Positions 49,551 through 60,500 are shown, counted from the stretch's first letter. The stretch is DNA of 64,000 nt from Thauera sedimentorum (GCF_014489115.1 NZ_JACTAH010000002.1:62001-126000); one strand, 5' to 3'. Numbers and translations: made by a program. Notes: a model not told the origin generated them from the sequence alone.

Positions 49551-50396
49551 ATGTCGATGAACTCCTTCCACGCACGCTCCGGGCGGCCGCGCCCTACCGC
49601 CGACAAGCACCGCCCGGCAGCGCGCGCAGACGGCATGTTGCGCGCCGACGCCCTGCTGGTGGCGCAGGGCCTGGCCGAATCACGCACCCGCGCCCGCCAG
49701 CTGATCGAGGGCGGGCGGGTGGCCTGGGACGGCGGCACGGTCGCCAAGCCGGCGCAGGAACTGCCCGTTTCGGCGCGGCTCACCGTGGCCGCGGACGAAG
49801 CCGACCGCTATGTCTCGCGCGGCGGCCTCAAGCTCGCCGGCGCGCTCGCCGCCAGCGGCGTGGCGGTGGCCGGACGGACCTGCCTGGACGTCGGCCAGTC
49901 CACCGGCGGCTTCAGCGACTGCCTGCTGCAGGCCGGCGCCGCGCGCGTGGTGGGGATCGAAGTCGGCCACGGCCAGCTCCACCCGCGGCTCGCCGCGGAG
50001 CCGCGCTGCATCACCCTGGAAGGCGTCAACGCCCGCCACCTGTCGGCGACAGACCTCGGCGGTCACTGCCCGCCGGACGGCTTCGACCTCATCGTCTGCG
50101 ACGCCAGCTTCATCTCGCTCACCCTGCTGCTGCCGCAGTGGCCGGCGCTGCTGGCCGCCGGCGGCGACATCCTCGCACTGGTCAAGCCGCAGTTCGAGGT
50201 CGGCCCGCAGGGGCTGGCCAAGGGCGGCATCGTGCGCGACGCCCGTCTCTACCGCGAGGTGGAGGACAAACTGCGCGCCGCCGCGCACGACGCCGGGCTG
50301 ACGGTGTGCGGCTGGTACGATTCACCCATCGCCGGCGGCGACGGCAACCGCGAATTCTTCATCTGGATGCGACACCCCGAACATGCAAGCAACTGA
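49551..50396 (+). CDS. tlyA: TlyA-family rRNA methyltransferase / haemolysin-like
   Basis: A 281-residue protein with an N-terminal S4 RNA-binding domain (RADALLVAQGLAESRTRARQ) and an FtsJ-like methyltransferase domain with SAM site CLDVGQSTGGFSDCLLQAGA, DASFISLTLLLPQ and KPQFEVG. Known members 2'-O-methylate 16S/23S rRNA. It begins 4 bp after the nitrilase stop and overlaps metF by 14 bp. Confidence 0.88.
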   Translation: MSMNSFHARSGRPRPTADKHRPAARADGMLRADALLVAQGLAESRTRARQLIEGGRVAWDGGTVAKPAQELPVSARLTVAADEADRYVSRGGLKLAGALAASGVAVAGRTCLDVGQSTGGFSDCLLQAGAARVVGIEVGHGQLHPRLAAEPRCITLEGVNARHLSATDLGGHCPPDGFDLIVCDASFISLTLLLPQWPALLAAGGDILALVKPQFEVGPQGLAKGGIVRDARLYREVEDKLRAAAHDAGLTVCGWYDSPIAGGDGNREFFIWMRHPEHASN

Positions 50397-51228
50397 ACTC
50401 TCCATCGAATTCTTCCCCCCGCAGACCCCCGAGGGCGCCGACAAGCTGCGTGCGGTGCGCGAGCGCCTGGCGGTGCTGCAGCCCGCCTTCTTCTCGGTGA
50501 CCTACGGCGCCGGCGGCTCCACCCGCGAGCGCACCTTCGCCACCGTGCAGGAGATCGCCGCCGCCGGGCACGAGGCCGCCCCGCACCTGTCCTGCATCGG
50601 CTCCAGCCGCGAGCAGCTGCGCGCCATCCTCAAGGAGTACGAAGAGGCCGGCATCCGCCGCATCGTCGCCCTGCGCGGCGACCTGCCCTCGGGCGTGGGC
50701 ACCGCGGGCGAATTCCGCTACGCCAACGAGCTGGTGGAGTTCATCCGCGCCGAGACCGGCCGGCGCTTCATCCTCGAGGTGGCCGCCTATCCGGAATGGC
50801 ATCCGCAGGCGAAGAGCCCGCGCGACGACCTGATCGCCTTCCAGCGCAAGGTGGCCGCCGGCGCGGATTCGGCGATCACGCAGTATTTCTACAACCTCGA
50901 CGCCTACCTGCATTTCGTAGACGAGGCGCGCGCGCTGGGCGTGGACATCCCCATCGTGCCGGGCATCATGCCGATCTCCAGCTTTTCGAAGCTGGCGCGC
51001 TTCTCGGACGCCTGCGGCGCCGAGATCCCGCGCTGGATGCGGCGCAAGTTCGAGAGCTTCGGCGACGACTCGGCGTCGATCCGCGAGTTCGGCCTGGACG
51101 TGGTCACCGACCTTTGCCAGCGCCTGCTCGACGCCGGCGCGCCCGGCCTGCACTTCTACTGCATGAACCAGGCCGAGCTCACGCTGGCGGTTTGCGAGCG
51201 TCTGGGCCTCGGCCCGCAAGCCGAGTGA
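50383..51228 (+). CDS. metF: 5,10-methylenetetrahydrofolate reductase
   Basis: FAD enzyme of 281 residues making 5-methyl-THF for methionine synthesis. The start overlaps tlyA. Signs are LSIEFFPPQTPEGADKL (catalytic Glu), VTYGAGGSTRERT, LRGDLP and QYFYNLDAYLHFVD (NADH/FAD residues). The ahcY-to-metF block closes the methyl cycle begun by metK. Confidence 0.96.
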   Translation: MQATELSIEFFPPQTPEGADKLRAVRERLAVLQPAFFSVTYGAGGSTRERTFATVQEIAAAGHEAAPHLSCIGSSREQLRAILKEYEEAGIRRIVALRGDLPSGVGTAGEFRYANELVEFIRAETGRRFILEVAAYPEWHPQAKSPRDDLIAFQRKVAAGADSAITQYFYNLDAYLHFVDEARALGVDIPIVPGIMPISSFSKLARFSDACGAEIPRWMRRKFESFGDDSASIREFGLDVVTDLCQRLLDAGAPGLHFYCMNQAELTLAVCERLGLGPQAE

Positions 51229-51243
51229 GCCGCACGGCCGGCT

Positions 51244-52140
51244 TCAGCCGCGCCGCGCCATCACCAGCACGCCGGCGATGACCAGCGCGGCGCCGGCGAT
51301 CTGGCTGGCGCCGATGGCCTCGTCGAGCATCAGCCAGCCGAGGAAGATGGTGATCACCGGCCCCAGCGTGCCGGTCAATGACACCGGGCCGGCGCCCAGC
51401 CGGCGGATGGCTTCCGACACCAGCCACACCGGCGCCACCGTGGAGAACAGCGCCATCGCCAGCCCCAGGCCGTAAACCGGCCAGGGCTGCACCAGCGCGC
51501 CCAGCGGACGCAGCAGCAGAAACTGGGCGATGCAGAACAGGCAGGCGAAGCTGGTGGCGAAGGCGGTCACCCGCATCGACCCGAGCCGGCCGACCACCTC
51601 GCCATTGCCCATCAGGTAGAGCGCGTAGGCCAGCGCGCTGCCGAACACCAGCAAGGAGCCGAGCAGCACCGCCCCGGCCTCGCCGGCAATCTTCAGGTCG
51701 TGGCCGAGCGCCAGCGCGATACCCAGGTAGCACAGGCCGAGGGCGGCCATCGCGCGGCGGGTGACCGGCTTGCCCAGGAAGAGCGCGGAGAGCACGATCA
51801 CCAGGGTCGGATAGAGGAAGAGGATGAGCCGCTCCAGCGCCGCGCTGATGTACTGCAGGCCCAGGAAGTCGAGATAGCTCGCCAGGTAGTAGCCGAAGAA
51901 GCCCAGGCCGGCCATCCACAGCCAGTCGCGCCCGTCCAGGCGTCGCGCCGCACGCCGGTCGGCCACCACGCCCATCACCAGGAAGAAGGGCAGCGAGATG
52001 GCCATGCGCAGGGCGAGCAGGGTCTCGGCATCGACCTCGTACTGGTAGGCGAGCTTGACCAGGATGGCCTTGAACGAGAACCCCACCGCACCGACCAGCG
52101 CGAACAGCAAGCCTGCCCGCTTTACCGCCTCGCCCATCAT
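51244..52140 (-). CDS. DMT-superfamily (EamA) transporter
   Basis: A 298-residue inner-membrane protein with ten helices in two EamA repeats (AVGFSFKAILVKLAYQY; SLTGTLGPVITIFLGWLMLDE). Drug/metabolite exporters of this type move amino acids or other small metabolites. Substrate unknown. Convergent with metF, 15 bp apart. Confidence 0.82.
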   Translation of the reverse strand: MMGEAVKRAGLLFALVGAVGFSFKAILVKLAYQYEVDAETLLALRMAISLPFFLVMGVVADRRAARRLDGRDWLWMAGLGFFGYYLASYLDFLGLQYISAALERLILFLYPTLVIVLSALFLGKPVTRRAMAALGLCYLGIALALGHDLKIAGEAGAVLLGSLLVFGSALAYALYLMGNGEVVGRLGSMRVTAFATSFACLFCIAQFLLLRPLGALVQPWPVYGLGLAMALFSTVAPVWLVSEAIRRLGAGPVSLTGTLGPVITIFLGWLMLDEAIGASQIAGAALVIAGVLVMARRG

Positions 52141-52225
52141 CCACTCCCTACCCCAATCCGGCTGGCATTACGCCACCGGCCGCGGCGCTTGGCAAATGTC
52201 CTGTGCGCAAACGCACCATTTTGGG

Positions 52226-52262
52226 CAATGCGGCGGCATAATCGGGCATTGCCGCCGCATTG
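52226..52262 (+). promoter_or_regulatory. 13-bp hairpin before the DUF1631-like gene
   Basis: CAATGCGGCGGCA (52226-52238) and TGCCGCCGCATTG (52250-52262) form a perfect stem with an 11-nt AT-containing loop, ending 9 bp before the ATG. With no T-run it could be an operator or a structure that limits translation. Confidence 0.45.
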
Positions 52263-52271
52263 GACGCCGCC

Positions 52272-53702
52272 ATGATCGACACTTCCACTGCCAGTGCTCC
52301 GCAGTCGGCCCAGGAGCGACTGCGCGATCACTGCCGCAGCGTACTGCTTGCCAGCCTCGAGGCGTTCGCCCGCGGCCTCGGCTTCGTCCAGCAGGAAACG
52401 ATTGCGGCCTTCCTCGACGAGGCGGCCCGCTGCCACGATGAACTCGCCGGCCTGCACGACCGTCGGGGCTTCGAGCAGGCGCACGGGCTGACCGCATCGC
52501 GGATCAGCCTGGTACATGAACACGACCTCGAGTTCACCCTCGAACTCACCGCCCTGGCCCGTCGCCTGCGCGACTATTGCGGTGGCGAACTGAGCCGCCT
52601 GCACCTGCGCTACATGACCCTGCTCGGGCAGCGCGACGCCGCAGCCGAACAGACCCCGGTCGGCCCCGAAACCGTTTGCCGCGCGCTGCGCGCGTTGTCG
52701 GACGCGGCGGGTTTCGACCCCGAGCAACGTCTGCAATTCCTCGAGCGCTGCGGCGAGCCGCTGGCGCACGCCTTGCGTGCCACCTACCGCGAACTGGGCG
52801 CAACGCTGGATGCGGCCGGTGTCGCCCCGTATCGCAACACCCCCCCGGCGCCTGCCCCTGCCGCAAGCTCGGACGGTCGCGCGCATGAGCGGGCGGAGGC
52901 CTCGGGCGAAGGCCAGCGGCGCAGCGCGGCTGCCGCCGGCGCCACCGATGACGAGCTCGCCGGCCGCATTGCCGAGCTCGTGCAACCGGCCCATGCCCTG
53001 GCCGAGCGCGCCGAGCGGCGCGAACACTCGCTCATCCAGGCCACCGCCCTGATCGAAAGCCTGATGAGCACGGAAACGCCGAACGCGATACGCCAGTTTC
53101 TCACCCGTTCGTGGCTGCCGCTGCTCGCCCGCCTGCACTACAACCACGGTAGCGACCACCAGCAATGGCAGATCTGCGGCGAACTGGCCGGACGCCTGGT
53201 GCGCAGCGCCCGCCTACCCGCAGACCCGCAGGAGCGCCAGCAATGGGCAAGCGGGCTGCCGGCGCTGGTCAGGAAGCTCACCCAGGGGCTCGTCGCCCTG
53301 GGCCTGGACGCCGACGCACGGCAGGCCGCGCTGGCCCCGTGCATGGCCTTGCACGGTGCGCTGATCGCCGGTGAAACCCCTCCAGCCGGCCTGCCGCCGG
53401 TGCCGGCCAATGCCACGCTCAGCGCGCCGCTCGGCGCCAACGGCCTGCGCATCCTCAATCACACCGGCTACTCGGCGAGCAGCCCCGCCCCCCATCCGGT
53501 CACCGACGCCGCCGCCGGAAGCTGGCTCGCCATCGATCTGCCGGACGGCAGCGCGCTGCATGGATGCATCGCCTGGGTGGGCGCCACCGGACACATGGTC
53601 GTGCTTGCCGACCCGGACGCCCCTCAGGTGCTGGTGGCCAGCCGCCGCGCACTCGCCGAGCTGGCGGCAGCCGGGCGCTGCCGCGTGCTGAACGCGGCCT
53701 GA
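52272..53702 (+). CDS. DUF1631-like protein
   Basis: A 476-residue soluble protein that resembles the DUF1631 family: an N-terminal helical region (QERLRDHCRSVLLASLEAFARG, MTLLGQRDAAAEQ), a long variable Ala/Pro linker (residues about 190-225), a central helical block (LLARLHYNHGSDHQQWQICGE) and a C-terminal beta domain (WLAIDLPDGSALHGCIAWVG) reminiscent of PilZ. Some DUF1631 proteins are described as regulatory. It is shorter than most members. The ATG at 52272 is used rather than a TTG at 52260. Confidence 0.6.
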   Translation: MIDTSTASAPQSAQERLRDHCRSVLLASLEAFARGLGFVQQETIAAFLDEAARCHDELAGLHDRRGFEQAHGLTASRISLVHEHDLEFTLELTALARRLRDYCGGELSRLHLRYMTLLGQRDAAAEQTPVGPETVCRALRALSDAAGFDPEQRLQFLERCGEPLAHALRATYRELGATLDAAGVAPYRNTPPAPAPAASSDGRAHERAEASGEGQRRSAAAAGATDDELAGRIAELVQPAHALAERAERREHSLIQATALIESLMSTETPNAIRQFLTRSWLPLLARLHYNHGSDHQQWQICGELAGRLVRSARLPADPQERQQWASGLPALVRKLTQGLVALGLDADARQAALAPCMALHGALIAGETPPAGLPPVPANATLSAPLGANGLRILNHTGYSASSPAPHPVTDAAAGSWLAIDLPDGSALHGCIAWVGATGHMVVLADPDAPQVLVASRRALAELAAAGRCRVLNAA

Positions 53703-53709
53703 AACGCCT

Positions 53710-55233
53710 TCAGCGCCGACTGCCGCCGAGCAAGGAGCCGAGCAGGCCGCGCACGATCTGCCGGCCGATGGCGCTACCCACCGTACGCGTGACCGTCTTG
53801 GCGGCGATCTGCACCAGGCCGTCACGCTTGCCGCCGCGCGGGCCGGTGGAGCCGAACAGCATGTCGCTCAGGCCGCCGCCCGCCGGCGCGGATTCGGCCG
53901 GTGCGCCGGCGCGCCCACGCGTCGCGGGCGGTTCCGGCGCCTGCGCGGCGGCCGCCTCGGCCTGCGCGCGCAGGCGTTCGTAGGCCGACTCGCGGTCCAG
54001 CGCCTGCTCGTAATGGCCGTAAAGCACCGAGGCGCGGATCGCCGCCTCGCGCTCGGCCTTCTCCAGCGGCCCCATGCGCGAGCTTGGCGCGACCACGGTG
54101 GCGCGCTCGACCACCTCTGGACGCCCCTTCTCATCCAGGAAGGAGACCAGCGCCTCGCCCACCCCCAGCTCGGTGATCGCGGTGGCGGCATCGAAGGCCG
54201 GGTTGGCGCGCATGGTGCTGGCCGCCGTCTTCACCGCCTTCTGGTCGCGCGGAGTGAAGGCGCGCAGCGCGTGCTGCACGCGGTTGCCGAGCTGGCCGAG
54301 CACCGCGTCGGGCACATCGAGCGGGTTCTGGGTGACGAAGTACACCCCCACGCCCTTGGAACGGATCAACCGCACCACCTGCTCGATCTTGTCCACCAGC
54401 GCCTTGGGCGCATCGTCGAACAGCAGGTGGGCCTCGTCGAAGAAGAACACCAGCTTGGGCTTGTCCGGGTCGCCCACCTCGGGCAGCTGCTCGAACAGTT
54501 CGGCGAGCAGCCACAGCAGGAAGGTGGAGTAGAGCTTGGGCGAGTGGTAGAGGCGGTCGGCAACCAGCACGTTGACCACCCCGCGTCCGTCGGCGTCGGT
54601 CTGCATCAGGTCGGCGATGTCGAGCATCGGCTCGCCGAAGAAGACGTCGCCGCCCTGCTCCTCGAGCGCCAGCAGGTTGCGCTGGATGGCGCCGATCGAC
54701 GCGGCCGAGACGTTGCCGTACTCGGTGGTGAAGGATTTCGCGTTCTCGCCCACGTACTGCACCATCGCGCGCAGGTCCTTGAGGTCGAGCAGCAGCAGGC
54801 CGTTGTCGTCGGCGACCCGGAACACCAGCTGCAGCACGCCGGCCTGGGTGTCGTTGAGATTCAGCAGGCGCGCCAGCAAGAGCGGCCCCATGTCCGAGAT
54901 GGTGGCGCGCACCGGGTGGCCGGCCTCGCCGAACACGTCCCAGAACACCGCGGTATTGGCGCGCGGCGTGAATTCGTCGATGCCGATTGCCGCGAGGCGC
55001 TGCATGAGCTTGGGCGAGGCGACGCCCGCCGCGCCGATGCCGGAGAGGTCGCCTTTCACGTCGGCCATGAACACCGGCACGCCGGCGGCGGCAAAGCTCT
55101 CGGCGAGTTTCTGCAGGGTCACCGTCTTGCCGGTGCCGGTGGCGCCGGTGATCAGGCCGTGGCGGTTGGCCAGGCGCGGCAGCAGGTGCAGGGTCTTGTC
55201 GCCCGCGCGGGCGATCGGCAGGGGTTCGGCCAT
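53710..55233 (-). CDS. HerA/YjgR-like P-loop ATPase (DUF853)
   Basis: A 507-residue FtsK/HerA-superfamily ATPase. It begins [19 protein letters not shown] at 55233. Walker A is [12 protein letters not shown], Walker [15 protein letters not shown], and [20 protein letters not shown] is diagnostic. A low-complexity Ala/Pro segment and a Gly/Arg tail ([12 protein letters not shown]) follow. HerA relatives pump or process DNA, but the role of YjgR is unproven. Confidence 0.85.
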   Translation of the reverse strand: MAEPLPIARAGDKTLHLLPRLANRHGLITGATGTGKTVTLQKLAESFAAAGVPVFMADVKGDLSGIGAAGVASPKLMQRLAAIGIDEFTPRANTAVFWDVFGEAGHPVRATISDMGPLLLARLLNLNDTQAGVLQLVFRVADDNGLLLLDLKDLRAMVQYVGENAKSFTTEYGNVSAASIGAIQRNLLALEEQGGDVFFGEPMLDIADLMQTDADGRGVVNVLVADRLYHSPKLYSTFLLWLLAELFEQLPEVGDPDKPKLVFFFDEAHLLFDDAPKALVDKIEQVVRLIRSKGVGVYFVTQNPLDVPDAVLGQLGNRVQHALRAFTPRDQKAVKTAASTMRANPAFDAATAITELGVGEALVSFLDEKGRPEVVERATVVAPSSRMGPLEKAEREAAIRASVLYGHYEQALDRESAYERLRAQAEAAAAQAPEPPATRGRAGAPAESAPAGGGLSDMLFGSTGPRGGKRDGLVQIAAKTVTRTVGSAIGRQIVRGLLGSLLGGSRR

Positions 55234-55262
55234 GGTGGGCTCCTCGTTCGGGGTTCCGGCGC

Positions 55263-55889
55263 TCAGCGTTCGCCGCAGCGGGCGATGCAGCGCCCGTACT
55301 CGTCGTCGCATCCCGCGCCGCGGCAGGCGAACAGCGCATCGCCGCACACGCGCACGCAGGTGTTCCAGGCGTCCTGACCGGCCGGCGGCGCGGCCAGCCG
55401 CGGACGCGCGGCGATGCGCGCCTGGCAGGCCGGCAGATCGAACTCGCGCGGCGGGCCGGGCAGCAGCGCCCACTGCTCCGGGGTGAAACGCAGTTCGGCC
55501 TGCAGGGCGGCCAGGTCCGCCGCGCTGCGCAGCAGGCCCGAGCGCAGCAGGCTGTCCAGCCCCCAGCAATCCGCGCGCTGCGCTTCCTCGGCCAACAAGG
55601 GGCGGTCCAGCGGCAGGGCGAGGTTGTGGCGCGCGCACTCATGCGCATAGAAGAACAGGCGCGCGGTCTGGGAGAGCTCGGGCATCAGGGCCGGGTTGTA
55701 GCGGATCACCCGGCGGCCGGCCTCGACATGGGTGCCGGCCACCACCGGCGAGGCCGGATCGGCCACCGACAGCACCGCGCGGCCGCGCGCGTCGGTGCAG
55801 CCGTGATAGGAAATCGTCTCCTGCGAGAAGGCCGGCGGCGCGAAGACCACCAGCAGGACCAGGAAGAATCGCGTCAGCGGAGCAGTCAT
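55263..55889 (-). CDS. exported Cys-rich protein of unknown function
   Basis: A 208-residue protein with a signal peptide ([19 protein letters not shown]) at the 55889 start. The body holds [14 protein letters not shown], reminiscent of a metal-site HExxH-like segment, but with Cys. The C-terminus is Cys-rich ([19 protein letters not shown]). Likely periplasmic and disulfide-bonded. It begins the two-gene minus-strand unit with the HerA-like ATPase 29 bp downstream. Confidence 0.62.
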   Translation of the reverse strand: MTAPLTRFFLVLLVVFAPPAFSQETISYHGCTDARGRAVLSVADPASPVVAGTHVEAGRRVIRYNPALMPELSQTARLFFYAHECARHNLALPLDRPLLAEEAQRADCWGLDSLLRSGLLRSAADLAALQAELRFTPEQWALLPGPPREFDLPACQARIAARPRLAAPPAGQDAWNTCVRVCGDALFACRGAGCDDEYGRCIARCGER

Positions 55890-56011
55890 GACCGGAGCCC
55901 TCGGGTTTGCACCCGGCGAGCATACCACCGGCGCGCCCCTGTCCGGCCACCATGCCCGGCCTGTATAATGCCGGCCTCTCTCAAACCAACCGGCAGCATC
56001 GAGGGCATTCC

Positions 56012-56737
56012 ATGGCTGGTCATTCCAAGTGGGCCAACATCCAGCACCGCAAGGGGCGTCAGGACGCCAAGCGCGGCAAGATCTTCACCCGGCTGATCAA
56101 GGAAATCACCGTCGCCGCCAAGATGGGCGGCGGTGACGCGAGCGCCAACCCGCGCCTGCGCCTGGCCATCGACAAGGCCAAGGCCGAGTCCATGCCCAAG
56201 GACAACATCGAGAACGCCATCAAGCGCGGCACCGGTCAGCTCGAGGGCGTGACCTACGAGGAAGGCCGCTACGAGGGCTACGGCATCGGCGGCGCGGCGG
56301 TGATGGTCGACTGCCTCACCGACAACAAGACCCGCACCGTGGCCGACGTGCGCCACGCCTTCTCCAAGTACGGCGGCAACATGGGCACGGACGGCTGCGT
56401 GGCCTTCCAGTTCAAGCACTGCGGCCAGCTGATGTTCGCCCCCGGCACGGATGAAGACGCGCTGATGGAAGCGGCGCTGGAAGCCGGCGCCGAGGACGTG
56501 GTGAGCGACGAGGACGGCTCCATCGAAGTCATCACCGGCCCGTGGGAGTTCACCGCGGTCAAGGAGGCGCTGGAAGCCGCCGGCTTCACCGCCGAGTTCG
56601 GCGAAGTCAGCATGAAGCCGCTCAACGAGACCGTGCTCACCGGCGACGAGGCCGCGCGCATGCAGAAGCTGCTCGACGCGCTCGAATCGCTGGACGACGT
56701 GCAGGAGGTGTATACCTCCGCCGTGCTGGAAGAGTAA
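56012..56737 (+). CDS. yebC: YebC/PmpR-family regulatory protein
   Basis: A 241-residue protein of the YebC family, described as transcriptional regulators and more recently as translation factors. The start [20 protein letters not shown] is diagnostic; [14 protein letters not shown] and [13 protein letters not shown] follow. A TATAAT hexamer at 55964-55969 lies 42 bp upstream. yebC commonly precedes ruvC; here two genes intervene. Confidence 0.95.
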   Translation: MAGHSKWANIQHRKGRQDAKRGKIFTRLIKEITVAAKMGGGDASANPRLRLAIDKAKAESMPKDNIENAIKRGTGQLEGVTYEEGRYEGYGIGGAAVMVDCLTDNKTRTVADVRHAFSKYGGNMGTDGCVAFQFKHCGQLMFAPGTDEDALMEAALEAGAEDVVSDEDGSIEVITGPWEFTAVKEALEAAGFTAEFGEVSMKPLNETVLTGDEAARMQKLLDALESLDDVQEVYTSAVLEE

Positions 56738-56746
56738 GCCGGGCGA

Positions 56747-56801
56747 ATCGCGGCCAAGGCCGCTCCTACAGGTCGACGGTAGGAGCGGGCTTGCCCGCGA
56801 T
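56747..56801. repeat. REP-like palindrome pair, inverted arrangement
   Basis: The same 23-bp arms as the other copies but in the opposite layout: ATCGCGG...GCTCCTAC (56747-56769) comes first and GTAGGAGCGG...CCGCGAT (56779-56801) second, with only 9 bp between. In the other three copies the GTAGGAG ends point outward. Confidence 0.88.
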
Positions 56802-56935
56802 ACGGCCGTTCGGCTGCACACCCCCGACGGGCCGCCCCACGCGGCCCGTTTGCTTTCCCACCCCCCAGCTGTACCGGCCGATCGACGTGTCGCTGTGCCT
56901 TCTCCGCCCACCGCCCGAAAGGGCACCATGCGCGC

Positions 56936-57823
56936 ATGAATCCACCCCGCACCGCCCTGCTCAGCGCCGCCGCACCGCTGCTCTTCGTCCTGCTGTGGAG
57001 CACCGGCTTCATCGGCGCCAAGTTCGGCCTGCCCTACGCCGAGCCGCTGACTTTCCTGTCCACCCGCTACGTGCTGGTGATCGGCCTGATGCTGCTCGTC
57101 GTGCTGGCCACCCGCGCGCCCTGGCCCAAGCGCCCGCAGGACTTCTTCCATATCGGCCTCTCCGGCCTGTTGCTGCACGCCTGCTATCTGGGCGGCGTGT
57201 TCGTCGCCATCGACCGCGGCCTGCCGGCCGGGGTCACCGCGCTGGTGGTCGGCATGCAGCCGCTGCTCACCGCGCTCGGCGCCGGCTGGCTGCTCGGCGA
57301 GCGGGTCAGCGCGCGCCAGTGGGCGGGGCTGGCGCTGGGCTTTGCCGGCGTGGCGCTGGTGGTCGGCGACAAGGCCGGCACCGGCGGCGCGGACCTGGCC
57401 GGGCTGTGGCACGCGCTGCTGCCGGCCCTGGTGGCACTGGTCGCGATCACCGGCGGCACGCTGTACCAGAAGCGCTTCTGCCCGCGCTTCGACCTGCGCA
57501 CCGGCTCGGTGATCCAGTTCGTCCCCACGCTGGCGGTGTCCGCACTCGCCGCCAGCCAGACCGAGACCATGCAGATCGACTGGCAGGGCGAGTTCGTATT
57601 CGCCCTGCTGTGGCTGGTGCTGGTCCTTTCGCTGGGTGCGATCAGCCTGCTCAACATCCTGATCCGCAACGGCAGCGCGGTGAACGTGGCCAGCCTGTTC
57701 TACCTCACCCCGCCGACCACCGCGCTGATCGCCTGGGCGATGTTCGGCGAGACCCTCGCGCCGCCGGCCTTGGCCGGCATGGTGGTGGCGGTGGGCGGCG
57801 TGTGGCTGGCACGCAAGGGCTAG
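56936..57823 (+). CDS. DMT-superfamily (EamA) transporter
   Basis: A 295-residue ten-helix exporter ([36 protein letters not shown]). The pattern [20 protein letters not shown] is common in EamA exporters of unknown substrate. It is not closely similar to the one at 51244-52140. It stands between yebC and the ybjQ/ruvC pair. Confidence 0.82.
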   Translation: MNPPRTALLSAAAPLLFVLLWSTGFIGAKFGLPYAEPLTFLSTRYVLVIGLMLLVVLATRAPWPKRPQDFFHIGLSGLLLHACYLGGVFVAIDRGLPAGVTALVVGMQPLLTALGAGWLLGERVSARQWAGLALGFAGVALVVGDKAGTGGADLAGLWHALLPALVALVAITGGTLYQKRFCPRFDLRTGSVIQFVPTLAVSALAASQTETMQIDWQGEFVFALLWLVLVLSLGAISLLNILIRNGSAVNVASLFYLTPPTTALIAWAMFGETLAPPALAGMVVAVGGVWLARKG

Positions 57824-57854
57824 AATCGGACTTTTCCGCACCGGAGCGCAGGCC

Positions 57855-58175
57855 ATGGAACTGTCCACCACCCCGACCCTGGAAGGCCGCCCGATCCGCA
57901 AGTACCTGGGCGTGGTCACCGGCGAAGCGATCATCGGCGCGAACATCTTCAAGGACATGTTCGCCTCCATCCGCAATATCGTCGGCGGGCGTGCCGGCGC
58001 CTATGAGCGCTCGCTGGCCGATGCGCGCCAGGTGGCGATGGACGAGATGGCCGAGCAGGCCGCGCGCCTGGGCGCGACCGCAGTGGTCGGCATCGACATC
58101 GACTACGAAGTGCTGGGCGCCGACAACGGCATGCTGATGGTGTGCGTCAGCGGCACCGCGGTGGTGACCGCTTGA
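57855..58175 (+). CDS. YbjQ-family protein
   Basis: A 106-residue pentameric-type small protein: [35 protein letters not shown] and [15 protein letters not shown] are the YbjQ signature. Its function is not known despite heavy-metal-binding annotation. Its TGA lies within the first codons of the ruvC frame (TTGA), linking the two. Confidence 0.88.
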   Translation: MELSTTPTLEGRPIRKYLGVVTGEAIIGANIFKDMFASIRNIVGGRAGAYERSLADARQVAMDEMAEQAARLGATAVVGIDIDYEVLGADNGMLMVCVSGTAVVTA

Positions 58176-58750
58176 ACGCACCCACGGCCTCCGGCGTGGT
58201 CGCCACCCGCATCCTGGGGCTGGACCCCGGGCTGCGCATCACCGGCTTCGGCCTCATCGACCGCCTCGGCAGCCAGCTGCGCTACGTGGCCAGCGGCACC
58301 ATCCGCACCGCCGACGGCGAACTGCCCGGGCGGCTGCGCACCCTGCTCGACGGCGTGCGCGAGGTGATCCAGACCTACACCCCCGACCAGGTCGCGGTGG
58401 AGAAGGTGTTCGTGAACGTGAACCCGCAATCCACCCTGTTGCTCGGCCAGGCGCGCGGCGCGGTGATCTGCGGCGCGGTGAGCTGCGACCTGCCGGTGGC
58501 CGAATACACCGCGCTGCAGGTCAAGCAGTCGGTGGTCGGCTACGGCAAGGCCGACAAGGAACAGGTGCAGCACATGGTGCAGCGCCTGCTCGCGCTGCCC
58601 GCCCTCGCCGGCCCGGACGCCTCGGATGCGCTGGCCTGCGCCATCTGCCACGCGCACGGTGCCGCGGGGCTGGGCGCGCTGGCCGGCAGCGGCACGCGGC
58701 GGCGCGGCGGGCGGCTGATTCCCGGGCAGGGCGAACGCTTTCCGCGCTGA
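58172..58750 (+). CDS. ruvC: Holliday junction resolvase RuvC
   Basis: Endonuclease that cleaves Holliday junctions with RuvAB. Signatures: [18 protein letters not shown] (first catalytic Asp), [42 protein letters not shown] and [16 protein letters not shown]. The start is a TTG at 58172 (192 residues) or a GTG at 58196. It is about 25 kb from ruvA and ruvB, not the usual ruvCAB operon. Confidence 0.93.
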   Translation: MNAPTASGVVATRILGLDPGLRITGFGLIDRLGSQLRYVASGTIRTADGELPGRLRTLLDGVREVIQTYTPDQVAVEKVFVNVNPQSTLLLGQARGAVICGAVSCDLPVAEYTALQVKQSVVGYGKADKEQVQHMVQRLLALPALAGPDASDALACAICHAHGAAGLGALAGSGTRRRGGRLIPGQGERFPR

Positions 58751-58787
58751 GGCGGTCCACCCGGTCATCGCCCCGCGGAGTCCGGCC

Positions 58788-59441
58788 ATGTCAGTGCGCA
58801 CCCCCATCCTCGCTCCCGCGCTCGCCGTCCTGCTCGCCGGCGGCCCGGCCGGCGCCGCCGAACCGGTCAATGCCGGCCAGCCCACCGCCTTCTTCGCCGA
58901 GGATGCGCCCGCCACGCTGTACCGCTTCGAGGCGCGCATCCACATCGACGAAGCCAGCCTGGACAGCGGCGTGGTGCGCACCCACACCTGCCACTACAAC
59001 CTCGATCCGATCGACCGCGTGGACATTGTCTTCGCCGCCGACCGCGTGCAGGCGCCCAGGGTGGTGAGTCACCAGGGCATCGGCGCGGTGCATGCCGGCG
59101 CCCACGAGGTACGCCTGGAGCGGGTGACCCGCGGCGCGAGCATCTGCATCGACCTGCAGTCGCGGTCGCTGGAGCGCGAGGCCGCCGGCTGGGTGCTGCG
59201 CGGCGGCCCGCTGCAGCGCCGCTTCCTGGACAGCTTCCACCCGATGGCGGTGCACGGCACGGTGGTGCTCGAAACGCCCCGGCTGCGCTTCGCGGCCATG
59301 GAGCCGGCCGCACGCCCGGGCTGGGAGATCACTGCCGGACCGCAGGAGGTGGCCTATCGTGGACACGTGGCCGGCCTGCTGCGCACCGCGATCCATTTCG
59401 ATGAGGCCCAGGCCTTCGCCATGCGCCGGGAAACCGACTGA
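58788..59441 (+). CDS. exported protein of unknown function
   Basis: A 217-residue protein with a signal peptide ([19 protein letters not shown]). The mature part looks beta-rich ([31 protein letters not shown]), with two Cys that could form a disulfide. No family recognised. It lies 37 bp after ruvC and 82 bp before the hydrolase. Confidence 0.62.
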   Translation: MSVRTPILAPALAVLLAGGPAGAAEPVNAGQPTAFFAEDAPATLYRFEARIHIDEASLDSGVVRTHTCHYNLDPIDRVDIVFAADRVQAPRVVSHQGIGAVHAGAHEVRLERVTRGASICIDLQSRSLEREAAGWVLRGGPLQRRFLDSFHPMAVHGTVVLETPRLRFAAMEPAARPGWEITAGPQEVAYRGHVAGLLRTAIHFDEAQAFAMRRETD

Positions 59442-59523
59442 GCGCCACGGAACGCCGGCACTGCCGCCTTGTCATCCTTCAGTTCGCCCGAACACCGCAG
59501 ACCAACAACAAGGAGAGACCACG

Positions 59524-60390
59524 ATGAAAGACACCGCCGACTTCGACAGCCTGCTGCCCGCCGCGCGCATGGACCGGCGCGGCTTCGTCGCCACGCTCGG
59601 CGCCACCGGCTTCGCCCTGGCCGTCCAGCCGGTGATGGCCCAGAGCGTCATCACCACCCCGGCCGAAGGCCTGGACCAGGGCAACGCGAGCGTCCCCTCC
59701 GGCGGCGACACCCTGCCGGTCTACTATGCCCGGCCGGCCGCCAAGAGCGGCTTGCCGGTGGTGCTGGTGGTGCAGGAGATCTTCGGCGTGCACGAGCACA
59801 TCCGCGACGTGTGCCGCCGCCTCGCCCACCTCGGATATCTGGCGATCGCGCCCGAACTGTATTTCCGCCAGGGCGATCCGTCCGCGCTCGGCAGCGTCGG
59901 CGAGATCCTCTCCGGCATCGTCTCCAAGGTGCCCGATGCGCAGGTCATGGCCGACCTCGACGCCTGCGCGGCCTGGGCCGGCGGCCAGGGCGGCGACCCG
60001 GCCCGCCTCGGCATCACCGGTTTCTGCTGGGGCGGGCGGGTCACCTGGCTGTATGCCGCCCACAATCCCGGACTCAAGGCCGGCGTGGCCTGGTACGGGC
60101 GCATCGATGGCGCCCCCGGCGAACTCACCCCCCGGCACCCGATCGACGTGGCCGACGCCTTGAACGCGCCGGTGCTCGGCCTCTACGGCGGACAGGACCA
60201 GGGCATCCCGCTGGACGACGTGGAGATGATGCGCGAGGCCCTGAAAAAGGCCGGCAGCACCAGCGAGATCGTGGTCTATCCGGACGCCCCGCACGCCTTC
60301 CACGCCGACTATCGGCCGAGCTACCGCAAGACCGAGGCGGAGGACGGCTGGCAGCGGCTCACCGCCTGGTTCACCCGCCACCTCGGCTAG
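59524..60390 (+). CDS. Tat-exported dienelactone hydrolase family protein
   Basis: A 288-residue alpha/beta hydrolase. The start at 59524 follows AAGGAGAG. Residues 16-40 form a twin-arginine signal ([18 protein letters not shown]...VMA), so it acts in the periplasm, unlike cytoplasmic ClcD-type enzymes. The nucleophile is Cys in [11 protein letters not shown], with Asp in YGGQDQGIP and His in DAPHAFHAD. The substrate is unknown. Confidence 0.87.
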   Translation: MKDTADFDSLLPAARMDRRGFVATLGATGFALAVQPVMAQSVITTPAEGLDQGNASVPSGGDTLPVYYARPAAKSGLPVVLVVQEIFGVHEHIRDVCRRLAHLGYLAIAPELYFRQGDPSALGSVGEILSGIVSKVPDAQVMADLDACAAWAGGQGGDPARLGITGFCWGGRVTWLYAAHNPGLKAGVAWYGRIDGAPGELTPRHPIDVADALNAPVLGLYGGQDQGIPLDDVEMMREALKKAGSTSEIVVYPDAPHAFHADYRPSYRKTEAEDGWQRLTAWFTRHLG

Positions 60391-60500
60391 CGCCGCCCCG
60401 CTTCCCTCGATGCCGTGCCCGCCGGAGCGCCCAGAATGGGGCGGTCCGGCGGGCCTGTGCGCGATTGATCTGTACCAAAGTACAAGCGCGGCCCTGCGAC

